Below, one piece after another: positions 42,926 through 50,415 of a stretch of DNA of 64,000 nucleotides (position 1 is the stretch's first letter; each line of letters begins with the position of its first letter). The DNA comes from Halapricum desulfuricans (lineage in GTDB: Archaea > Halobacteriota > Halobacteria > Halobacteriales > Haloarculaceae): assembly GCF_017094465.1 (NCBI RefSeq), contig NZ_CP064791.1, forward strand, positions 2,604,001 to 2,668,000, written 5' to 3'. The notes beneath the pieces were generated by a model. The model had not been told where the DNA came from and ran no database searches. It saw nothing but the letters and a program-made list of their open reading frames with translations. A program made the translations under genes and the position numbers.

Positions 42926-43984
42926 TTACACCAGTCCGTATTCGTCCCGGACGTCCCGATACAGATCCAGATACGAGCTGATGACGGCGTCGTGGTCGTA
43001 CGCGTCCCAGTCGTCGTCGACAGTCAGGTGCTCGAACTCGCCGGCGTCGGTGATCGCGTCGGCGAGCTGCTGGGGCGTCGTCACCCGGAAGCCCCGACGG
43101 TGGTTCTCAACCAGTTCGTGGGCGCTCGATTCGGCCTGGTACTCGACGATGCCGACACAGCCGGCGGCGAGCGCCCACAGGAGTTCGGTGGCGAACTGTT
43201 CCCGGTAGGCGGTCTGGACGAAGACGTGCGCGCTCCGATAGACGGCCAGCCGTTCCGAGAGTGGCCGCTCGCCGACGAACTCGACGCGGTCGTCGATGCG
43301 CAGGTCTTCGGCTTCGGATTCGTAGGCCCCGCGGGCGGGGCCGTCGCCGATAATCGTCGCCGACCAGTCCCGGTCGCGCAGCTCCGCGAGCCCCAGCAGG
43401 AGGCTCTTGACGTTCGCCGTCTCGTCGAGCGGATGGGCGAAAACGACATCGACGTCGTCGGCGGGATCGACCGCCCGGATCCGGTCCATGTCGATGCTCT
43501 CGGGCAGGGTCCGCAGACGGTCGTCCGCGACGCCGGACTCGCGAAGCTCGGTGCGGACCATCTCGGAGGGAGCGACGATCCGGGCGGGCGCCGAGAGCGC
43601 CCTGCCGGCCCAGCGCGATCCCGACGGGTCGGTGTCGCCGAAGAACTCGACGAGAAGCGGCGCACGCGAAAGCGACCCCCCGACGCTCGCGGCGACGACC
43701 TGCGAGGCGGGTGTGGGCAACGCGTGGATCACGTCAGGGTCGAACCGGGCCAGCGCCCAGGGAAGCCCAAGCGCGAACGACGTCGGCGCCGGCGAGTCGG
43801 TCACGCCGTGATAGACGACATCGGAATCGGTCACCGTCTCGCGGTCATCCTCCCAAGATCGGGCGCAGAAGACGGTCACGTCGTGGCCGCGTTCGGCAAG
43901 CAGGCGGGCGAGCCGTTCGAACCGACGGGTGCCCGGCCTGTCGTCGTGATGGGTCGTCTCCATCGAGACGAACGCGACGCGCAT
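42926..43984 (-). CDS. Family-4 glycosyltransferase
   Basis: The 352-residue GT-B enzyme begins MRVAFVSMETTHHDDRPGTR, a donor/acceptor Rossmann half. It then shows IVAPSEMVRTELRESG and LPESIDMDRI, ATIIGDGPARGAYESEAEDL, VEFVGERPLSERLAVYRSAH and a variant EX7E block (ATELLWALAAGC). It probably adds a sugar to a lipid or glycoprotein intermediate. It lies 58 bases downstream of a sensor kinase on the same strand. Confidence 0.82.
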   Translation of the reverse strand: MRVAFVSMETTHHDDRPGTRRFERLARLLAERGHDVTVFCARSWEDDRETVTDSDVVYHGVTDSPAPTSFALGLPWALARFDPDVIHALPTPASQVVAASVGGSLSRAPLLVEFFGDTDPSGSRWAGRALSAPARIVAPSEMVRTELRESGVADDRLRTLPESIDMDRIRAVDPADDVDVVFAHPLDETANVKSLLLGLAELRDRDWSATIIGDGPARGAYESEAEDLRIDDRVEFVGERPLSERLAVYRSAHVFVQTAYREQFATELLWALAAGCVGIVEYQAESSAHELVENHRRGFRVTTPQQLADAITDAGEFEHLTVDDDWDAYDHDAVISSYLDLYRDVRDEYGLV

Positions 43985-44042
43985 ATCTCCGTCGTCGGTA
44001 CCAACCGACAAAAAGCGGGCGGTTTCCCGTGGCGGCGGCGAG

Positions 44043-45713
44043 TCACTCGGGTTCGACGCCGCGGATCTCGAACCGTGCGCCGCCCTCGTCGCTCTCGGTG
44101 ACGGCGATCGACCAGCCGTGGGCGGTGGCGATCTCGCTGACGATCGCCAGCCCGAACCCGGTTCCGTGTGTCGCCGTCGAGTAGCCGCTCTCGAGGACCG
44201 CCTCGCGGTCGTCTGCCGGGATTCCCCGCCCGTCGTCCTCGACGTAGAATCCCTCCGAGAGCGGACCGACCCGAACGGTGAGCGACGCGTCCGCGTCGGA
44301 TCGGCCATGCTCCACGGCGTTGCGAAACAGGTTTTCGAGCAGTTGCTGGAGTCGGTCGGCGTCGGCGGCGAGCAGACGGGTCTCCTCGATTTCGAGGTCC
44401 GCATCGGGCGCATCGACCATCATCCAGGCCGACTGGGCGATCGTCGAGAGGTCCACGGTCGTCGGCTCGTCGATGGGCTGACCGTGGCGAGCCAGCGCGA
44501 GCACGTCGTCGATGAGACGTTCCATCCGTTCGAGGGCGTCAGCGGTCGTCTCCAGGTTCTCGTCGTCGCGATCGTCGCGAGCCAGTTCGAGCCGGGCCAT
44601 CGCCACGCTCAGCGGGTTGCGCAGGTCGTGGCTGACCATGCTCGCGAACGACTCCAGCCGGTCGTTCTGGCGTTCGAGCTCCCGGCGATACTGCTCGCGT
44701 TCGGTGACGTCTCGCAGGACGACCAGCCGGCCGAGCTGGGGTTGATCGACGGCGAAGTCCCGCTCGGAGACGTGATAGTACTCGACGCCGCCCGGCCGGT
44801 CCAGCGCGATCGTTGGCGCGTCCGCAGCGAGCGCGTCGGCTACGTCGGGCAGCGTCGACCACAGCGGTTCGCCGAGTGCCGTACCGGCCCGCAGGCACGG
44901 GAACAGCCCCTCCGCGCCGTCGTTGTACTCGCGGATCCGGTCGCGCTGGTCGAGCAGGATCGTCGGCTCGTCGCGGTCGCCGGTCGCCTGGACGGCCTGA
45001 AACCGGTAGAAGTAGACGAACAGCAACCCGACGGCGAAAAGCGCCACGCCGATCGGTTCGTACGTGATGTCGATGAGATGTGGCGTGGCGAAGCCAACGA
45101 CGTCGAGGACGACCGGTAGGATCGTCACGCTGGCGAGCGCGAACAACGGTCGGGTGTCGTAGCTGACCTGCCGGAACCGCTCGTAGAGCATGAAGTATCC
45201 GATCATCGACAGGCCGTAGGACAGTCCCATCACCAGCCAGTGAAACAGCTGGTGGCGGACAGCGATATGCGGGAACGGCTGGGCGACGAGGGCCGGTTCG
45301 TAGTAGAGGTAATGGTACGGATTGGTCACCTTCACGGCGACGATCACCAGAAAGATCGCGAGCAGTCCGGTGCGGAGCCGCCGGTCGTGATGAAGCGTGC
45401 GGCCAGTGTACGCCGACGTGAAGTACAGCCACGGTCCGACTGCGGCCAGCCCGACGATCAGACCGACGGTGTAGAACCCGAGCGAAAGCTCGACCGTCGG
45501 CGCGAGCAGGAATCCGACGTGTGCAGTTGCCCACCCGCCGGTCGTGAGCAACAGCGCCGCGAGCCCGCGGCGCGTGTCGGGGTCTTCGATCCGCGATGTC
45601 GCGGCGACGCTGGCGAAACTGGCGACCGCGGCAGCCACGAAGACGAGAACGTAGGCGACGAACAGCGGATCGAGCGTCGGCGCGAGTCCGAATACCACAC
45701 CGACAGTACGCAC
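44043..45713 (-). CDS. Membrane sensor histidine kinase with 7TM N-terminus
   Basis: The 556-residue kinase has seven predicted membrane helices (about 10-225), a PAS-like domain (about 235-340; VLRDVTEREQY tail), HisKA with MVSHDLRNPL (His near 360), and HATPase_c with LLENLFRNAVEHG, VEDDGRGIPADD and HGTGFGLAI. The 7TM module is the haloarchaeal histidine-kinase N-terminal type that may sense a small ligand. The GTG at 45713 follows an ACATATACT box; a start a few codons later is possible. No response regulator is next to it. Confidence 0.85.
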   Translation of the reverse strand: MRTVGVVFGLAPTLDPLFVAYVLVFVAAAVASFASVAATSRIEDPDTRRGLAALLLTTGGWATAHVGFLLAPTVELSLGFYTVGLIVGLAAVGPWLYFTSAYTGRTLHHDRRLRTGLLAIFLVIVAVKVTNPYHYLYYEPALVAQPFPHIAVRHQLFHWLVMGLSYGLSMIGYFMLYERFRQVSYDTRPLFALASVTILPVVLDVVGFATPHLIDITYEPIGVALFAVGLLFVYFYRFQAVQATGDRDEPTILLDQRDRIREYNDGAEGLFPCLRAGTALGEPLWSTLPDVADALAADAPTIALDRPGGVEYYHVSERDFAVDQPQLGRLVVLRDVTEREQYRRELERQNDRLESFASMVSHDLRNPLSVAMARLELARDDRDDENLETTADALERMERLIDDVLALARHGQPIDEPTTVDLSTIAQSAWMMVDAPDADLEIEETRLLAADADRLQQLLENLFRNAVEHGRSDADASLTVRVGPLSEGFYVEDDGRGIPADDREAVLESGYSTATHGTGFGLAIVSEIATAHGWSIAVTESDEGGARFEIRGVEPE

Positions 45714-45775
45714 TGAAGTAGTATATGTGTAGCCATGGCGGCCGCCGTTTTCGGATGCGGGCGGCTCGCCGCGGA

Positions 45776-46552
45776 TCAGCCGAGCGTCTTCTCGGCCCAC
45801 GTCAGCGCGTAGTCGGGACCGTGCTCGCGGTAGGCGTCGGTGTTCAGCGCGCCGAACGGCGTCGGCAGTTCGAGGTCGTGTTTGATAGCGCTGCAGGCCA
45901 GTTCGGCGCCGTCGCCGAAGGCGGTCCGGCCGCTTGCGATGTCCGAATCCAGCGAGGACAGCCGTGGCTGCAGGCGCTGTCCGGCGTCGACCCAGGCGTC
46001 GTGCAACTGCGGTCGATCGTCGGCCCAGTCGGCGAACACGGGCCGAGTGTGCAACCCGAGATACCCCTCGTAGAGCGCGGCCGAGAGCTGGTAGGTATCG
46101 ACGGGATCGAGCCGGTCGGAGACGGCCGCGGCGAACGCCCGGTAGCGGTCCTCGAAGAACCCGAGGAACTGTTCGGGGACGCCGAGCCCGATCTGGACCA
46201 GCGCTTCGGCGACAAGGAATCGAACGAACGAATCGGGCGAGCCCGACAGCCGCGGCTTGACGAGCACGACGGGCGGGTCGGTCTGGCGCGTCCAGGCGAC
46301 GCCGCCGTCCCCGGGTGCGCCGACGGTGAACGTGTCGCTGGCGTATTCGACGAGCAGGTCCGGGGCGTCCGCCGGGAGCCACGACCGGGGATAGCTCGCC
46401 GGCTCCAGGGCGTCGGCGACGAGCCCGAGCTGTTCGGCGCTTGCGGGCGGTAACGTCTCGAAGTCCCGTTCGACATCGAGCACGACCGCGTCCGGCGCGT
46501 GTACGGCCCGGACCTGCTCGACGGCCTCAGGCAGCGATCGTTCGGTGAACAT
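45776..46552 (-). CDS. Conserved haloarchaeal hypothetical protein
   Basis: The 258-residue soluble acidic protein begins MFTERSLPEAVEQVRAVHAP and contains VVLVKPRLSGSPDSFVRFLV and a largely helical C-terminal half. I recognise it only as a haloarchaeal conserved unknown (of the DUF7089 kind, uncertain). It has no metal or nucleotide motif. It is translationally coupled to the 30-residue gene upstream by a TGATG overlap. Confidence 0.65.
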   Translation of the reverse strand: MFTERSLPEAVEQVRAVHAPDAVVLDVERDFETLPPASAEQLGLVADALEPASYPRSWLPADAPDLLVEYASDTFTVGAPGDGGVAWTRQTDPPVVLVKPRLSGSPDSFVRFLVAEALVQIGLGVPEQFLGFFEDRYRAFAAAVSDRLDPVDTYQLSAALYEGYLGLHTRPVFADWADDRPQLHDAWVDAGQRLQPRLSSLDSDIASGRTAFGDGAELACSAIKHDLELPTPFGALNTDAYREHGPDYALTWAEKTLG

Positions 46553-46644
46553 CAGGCTGCCAGTGCCGTGTTGACGATCAGCGCGACGGCCGCGGCCGCC
46601 GACAGGCCGACCGTTGCGAGGACGATCTTCGTCGCTGTACTCAT
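46552..46644 (-). CDS. 30-residue membrane peptide
   Basis: The frame encodes a single hydrophobic helix, beginning MSTATKIVLATVGLSAAAAV and ending NTALAA. Its TGA overlaps the ATG of the next gene by one base (TGATG), which indicates translational coupling and supports a real gene. It sits just downstream of the TFB gene. No function is known. Confidence 0.6.
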   Translation of the reverse strand: MSTATKIVLATVGLSAAAAVALIVNTALAA

Positions 46645-46697
46645 ACGCCGTCCTTCCGGGCCGGGTGAGTTAAACGCACCGCAGTTTGTGGCTGTGT

Positions 46698-47552
46698 TCA
46701 CCGGAGTCGGTGGTAGGTCTCCCTGAGTGTCGCCGGAGCGACACCGGCAACGTCGGCAGCTTCGCGCTGGGTGAGCGAACAGTCGGCCTCGATTGCCGCG
46801 GTGTACAGACAGGCGCCCGCCACGCCGGCCGGATTGCGCCCGGCGGCGATGCCCTCGTCTGTAGCGCGGGCGGCCAACTGGCGCGCCCGGCGTTCGACAT
46901 CGGCCTCGAGACCGAGTTCGGTCGCGAACCGCGGGAGGTACTCCGCGGGATCGATCGGGCCGGTCTCGAGTTCGAACGCGCGGTTGAGCACCCCATAGCA
47001 GTTCTTGAGCCGGCCGCGGTCGACCCGCGAGACGGCAGCGACCTCCGCCAGCGTCCGAGAGATGCCCGCAATGCGACAGATCGCGTACACCGCGGCCGTC
47101 GCGATCCCCTCGATCGACCGTCCGCGAAGCAGGTCGTCCTCCTGGGCGCTCGTGAAGAGGACGCACGCCCGGTCCCGGATCGCATCCGGCAGGGAGAGGC
47201 GGCCGGTCATCCGCCAGATCTCGCCGAACCCTTCGCGTCGGTTGCGGGCGACTTTCGAGGGTGCGCTCGCCCGGCGGTGCTGGGTGCGCATCCGCGTGAG
47301 TCGGCGCCGTTTCCCGGCCGAGACGCCGGCGTCGTGGCCGATCTCGGTCGACAGGCCCATGTCGTGGCGTGCCGGCGTCAGCGGCGCGCCGGTCCGCTCG
47401 CGGGTCTCGTCGTCGAAGGCGCGCCACTCCGGCCCGCGGTCGAGTCGATCGGCCTCAACGACGAGGCCACACTCAGTACAGACCGTCTCCTGTTCTCCCG
47501 TCCGAAGGGTTCCCCGACACTCCGGGCACGTCCGTCTTCCGCTAGTTTGCAT
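46698..47552 (-). CDS. tfb: Transcription initiation factor IIB (TFB)
   Basis: The 284-residue protein has an N-terminal zinc ribbon (CPECRGTLRTG, CTECGLVVEADRL), the B-reader/linker with PEWRAFDDE, and two cyclin folds (about 105-190 and 195-284) ending with a helix-turn-helix TQREAADVAGVAPATLRETY. TFB binds TBP-DNA and recruits RNA polymerase; haloarchaea have several. The ATG at 47552 is used instead of the adjacent GTG at 47555. The B-linker is shortened compared with main TFBs, suggesting a specialised paralogue. Confidence 0.92.
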   Translation of the reverse strand: MQTSGRRTCPECRGTLRTGEQETVCTECGLVVEADRLDRGPEWRAFDDETRERTGAPLTPARHDMGLSTEIGHDAGVSAGKRRRLTRMRTQHRRASAPSKVARNRREGFGEIWRMTGRLSLPDAIRDRACVLFTSAQEDDLLRGRSIEGIATAAVYAICRIAGISRTLAEVAAVSRVDRGRLKNCYGVLNRAFELETGPIDPAEYLPRFATELGLEADVERRARQLAARATDEGIAAGRNPAGVAGACLYTAAIEADCSLTQREAADVAGVAPATLRETYHRLR

Positions 47553-47591
47553 CACCCCACTTCGATCGAAGGGTCGACTTAAATTTCGGGG

Positions 47592-48017
47592 TCAGAGCCG
47601 GTCGGCAATCGACTCGGCTACGTCGTCGAGTTCGGCGTCGGAGGGGTCCGGCCGGGCGTCGAACAGCGCGTGGATCGGGCCGGCGCCGTCGTCCGCCGAC
47701 CGCGGGACGACGTGGGCGTGGACGTGCGGGACCTCCTGGCCGGCGGCCTCGCCGTTGTTGACCGCGACGGTCGTGGCGGGCACGTCGAGAGCGTCCTCGA
47801 CCGCGGGGACGACCTCGTGGAGCGCCCCGTAGAAGTCAGTCGCCTCCGCAGCGGGAATGTCGTCGAGACGCTCGTAGTGGTCTTTCGGGACGACCAGCGT
47901 GTGACCCATCGTCAGCGGGTTGGCGTCGAGAAACGCCAGCGCGGCGTCGTCCTCGTAGACGGTTCGGCTCGGGATCTCGCCGTCGACGATACGGCAGAAA
48001 ATGCAATCGTCGCTCAT
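47592..48017 (-). CDS. HIT-family nucleotide hydrolase/transferase
   Basis: The 141-residue protein has the zinc-site start DCIFCRIVDGEIPS and the histidine triad EVPHVHAHVVPR. It cleaves nucleotide phosphoramidates or AMP conjugates. The ATG at 48017 gives the usual HIT start; the upstream frame is antisense-like to the regulator gene region. Confidence 0.92.
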   Translation of the reverse strand: MSDDCIFCRIVDGEIPSRTVYEDDAALAFLDANPLTMGHTLVVPKDHYERLDDIPAAEATDFYGALHEVVPAVEDALDVPATTVAVNNGEAAGQEVPHVHAHVVPRSADDGAGPIHALFDARPDPSDAELDDVAESIADRL

Positions 48018-48114
48018 GTGCGTCTCTGCGTCGGCCACCAAAATAACGTCTTGGGCGTCGGCCGAGAACGGCGGTCCCGTCCACGGAACGTCAATCCGGC
48101 CCCACCCGCGGGCG

Positions 48115-49194
48115 TCAATCGTAACTGACGTCCTCGATGACGATCCGGGTCGCCTCGAAGTCCTCGATGACAGCGCCCCAGCCACCGACGGCGATCGGTC
48201 CGTCGTCGGTCTCGACGGTGATCGTGGCCTGGCCGCCGAGGTACGAGAACAGGGGATCGCGGCCGACGTTTTCGAGGCTGGGGTAATCGATGTCGACAAT
48301 GTCTCCTTCGAGGGTGACCTCGGTGCCCGAATCGACGTCGAGACCTTGCACGGTGGCAGCGATCGTCGCTCCGTCCTCGAGCAGCGGTGCGATGTCACGA
48401 ATGCAGTTGCGGATGTTCACGTACGTCCGGGGCAACGAGTCGTCGTCGTCGGTGAACAACGGCTCCGTCGACTCCCAGAGACCGGCCATGAAGAACCAGT
48501 GGAAGACATAGGCGTGCGTCCGATCCTCGACGATGATCCCGTAGCGGTTCGTCGAGAGGTCGTGCGGGGCGAAGCAGGTCGCGGTCCGGTCGATGAGCGC
48601 GATCAGCGGCATCGGGATCGACCGGTACCGGGCTTCCGTCGCGACCTCCCGCAGTTCCGATTCCGACGGGAGCGAATGCGGCGAGTCCTCCTCGGCGTAC
48701 ATCGCCAGTCGCACGTGCACACCGCGCTCGCGTGCGTCCTTCAGGGCGTCCCGAAGTCGGACGTACTGACTCTGGCTGACAGCGACCAGGACCTGGTTTT
48801 CCGCCGCACGGATCTTCGCTTCCGCCTTGTCGAGGACCGTGTCGATCCGCTTGACGAAACTCACCGTATGCGAGTCCATCGTCGGTGCTTCCCAGCGGTC
48901 CTCGATCTCCTCTGCCGCGTCCTCGAATCGATCGGCGCGTTCGCGGAGGTCCTCGAGGACCGATTCGGGGCTGTACGCCCTGGCGTGGAGGCTGTCCTGC
49001 TCGTAGGTCTCGACGTAGCCGCGTTGTTCCAGATCCCGGAGTACGTCGTAAATCCGTGGGTCCGGGACGTCGCTCTCCTCGGCGACGTCGGTCGCCGACG
49101 CGGACCCCAGCTCCAGTACTGTCACGTACGCCTCCGCCTGATACGGCGAGAGGCCGGCGTCTTCGAGTACTGTTGTAAGCTTCGATTTATTCAT
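48115..49194 (-). CDS. TrmB-type sugar-sensing transcription regulator
   Basis: The 359-residue protein has an N-terminal winged helix (LEDAGLSPYQAEAYVTVLEL, PDPRIYDVLRDLEQRGYVE), a coiled segment (about 85-115) and the C-terminal TrmB sugar-binding region. Family members sense sugars and either repress or activate ABC transporter and glycosidase genes. It heads the carbohydrate locus and is its likely regulator. The ATG at 49194 (MNKSKLTTVLEDAGLS) is chosen. A GTTGTAAA element is 25 bases upstream, so it may control itself. Confidence 0.88.
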   Translation of the reverse strand: MNKSKLTTVLEDAGLSPYQAEAYVTVLELGSASATDVAEESDVPDPRIYDVLRDLEQRGYVETYEQDSLHARAYSPESVLEDLRERADRFEDAAEEIEDRWEAPTMDSHTVSFVKRIDTVLDKAEAKIRAAENQVLVAVSQSQYVRLRDALKDARERGVHVRLAMYAEEDSPHSLPSESELREVATEARYRSIPMPLIALIDRTATCFAPHDLSTNRYGIIVEDRTHAYVFHWFFMAGLWESTEPLFTDDDDSLPRTYVNIRNCIRDIAPLLEDGATIAATVQGLDVDSGTEVTLEGDIVDIDYPSLENVGRDPLFSYLGGQATITVETDDGPIAVGGWGAVIEDFEATRIVIEDVSYD

Positions 49195-49218
49195 TGTTGG
49201 TATTGTTATGCCATCAGG

Positions 49219-49226
49219 GTTGTAAA
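49219..49226. promoter_or_regulatory. GTTGTAAA element, TrmB gene promoter
   Basis: GTTGTAAA occurs 25 bases upstream of the regulator start. It is the same half-site as in the other promoters of this locus; the facing half-site is poor. Confidence 0.4.
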
Positions 49227-49293
49227 CTGTCCGCTTTGGTATCACTCCGCGCGGTATCGATGCTGGCGGTCGTATCGGGCACGGGACGGCGAA

Positions 49294-50289
49294 TCACCTG
49301 TCTTTGCCCTCCTGTGGCCATTGCGGGAACTTCGGTTGGGCGATTCGCTCGACCTCCGCGTCAGTCAGCGAGATGTCGACTGCCGCGACGTTCTCTTCGA
49401 GGTGGTCGATCCGCCGCGGCCCGATAATCGGGGCGGTCACCACGTCCTGTGCCAGCAGCCAGGCGAGGCTGATCTGCGCCGGGGTGGCGTCCCGTTCGTC
49501 GGCGATCGACCGGATCTCCTCGAGAACGGCCCAGTTCTCGTCGGTGAATCGGTTCGACGTGTACTCGTCGGTCGCAGCCCTGGTGTCCCCGGATGGTTCG
49601 TTGTCGCGGTCGTACTTGCCAGTGAGGAACCCGCCCGCGAGCGGCGACCACGGGACGACGCCGATATCCTCCTCGGCGCAGATCGGCAGGAGGTTCGCCT
49701 CCTCGTGGCGGTCGACGGCGTTGTACTCCGGTTGCATCGAGACGAACCGCTCGTAGCCCTCGATATCGGCGGTGTACAGCGCCTTCGAGAACTGCCAGCC
49801 GGCCATCGTCGAGGCACCGATATAGCGGACCAGCCCCTCGTCGACGAGATGGGTCAGCGCCGACAGCGTCTCCTCGATCGGCGTGTTCTCGTCCCAGCGG
49901 TGGATCTGGTAGAGGTCGATGTAGTCGACGCCAAGCCGATCGAGACTGGCATGGGCCTGGTCGATGATGTGTTTGCGAGACAGCCCCTGCCCGTTCGGCC
50001 CGTCGTGCATCTCGCCGAAGACCTTGGTGGCGATCACCAGTTCGTCCCGGCGATAGTTGGCGATCGCCTCGCCGACGATCTCCTCGCTCTCGCCGGTGGA
50101 GTAGACGTTCGCGGTATCCAGGAAGTTGATCCCGAGATCGAGCGCTCGATGGATGATCTCGCGACTCTTCTCACGGTCGTCGATCATCCACTCGGCCTCG
50201 CTCCCGAAGTTCATGCACCCGAGCGCCAGCTCGGACACCTCCAACCCGGTCGATCCGAGTGTTGTATGTGGTACTGTATCACTCGACAT
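49294..50289 (-). CDS. Aldo/keto reductase
   Basis: The 331-residue TIM-barrel oxidoreductase has the family residues NFLDTANVY (Asp/Tyr), ELVIATKVFG (Lys) and LYQIHRWDENTP (His), and a C-terminal NADP loop PIIGPRRIDHLEENV. It reduces a sugar aldehyde or ketone to an alcohol, or the reverse. It lies between the regulator and the glucosylglycerol-hydrolase-like enzyme, so handling of a released aldose or glyceraldehyde is plausible. The ATG at 50289 is preferred over 50367, which would extend into the promoter. Confidence 0.88.
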   Translation of the reverse strand: MSSDTVPHTTLGSTGLEVSELALGCMNFGSEAEWMIDDREKSREIIHRALDLGINFLDTANVYSTGESEEIVGEAIANYRRDELVIATKVFGEMHDGPNGQGLSRKHIIDQAHASLDRLGVDYIDLYQIHRWDENTPIEETLSALTHLVDEGLVRYIGASTMAGWQFSKALYTADIEGYERFVSMQPEYNAVDRHEEANLLPICAEEDIGVVPWSPLAGGFLTGKYDRDNEPSGDTRAATDEYTSNRFTDENWAVLEEIRSIADERDATPAQISLAWLLAQDVVTAPIIGPRRIDHLEENVAAVDISLTDAEVERIAQPKFPQWPQEGKDR

Positions 50290-50308
50290 ACCACTATTTT
50301 TAATCCCC

Positions 50309-50316
50309 GTTGTAAA
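50309..50316. promoter_or_regulatory. GTTGTAAA element, aldo/keto reductase promoter
   Basis: GTTGTAAA lies 20 bases upstream of the aldo/keto reductase start, next to an AT-rich TATTTTTAAT stretch. It shares the half-site found across the carbohydrate locus. Confidence 0.4.
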
Positions 50317-50415
50317 AAGGCTGGCGTCGAGTGCGATTTGGGTGGGAGGGATCGTCTCGAAAAGCAAGACGCGAGAGCGGCGCGACGCGTCCGGCAGGTC
50401 AGCCTGCCGATCGCA

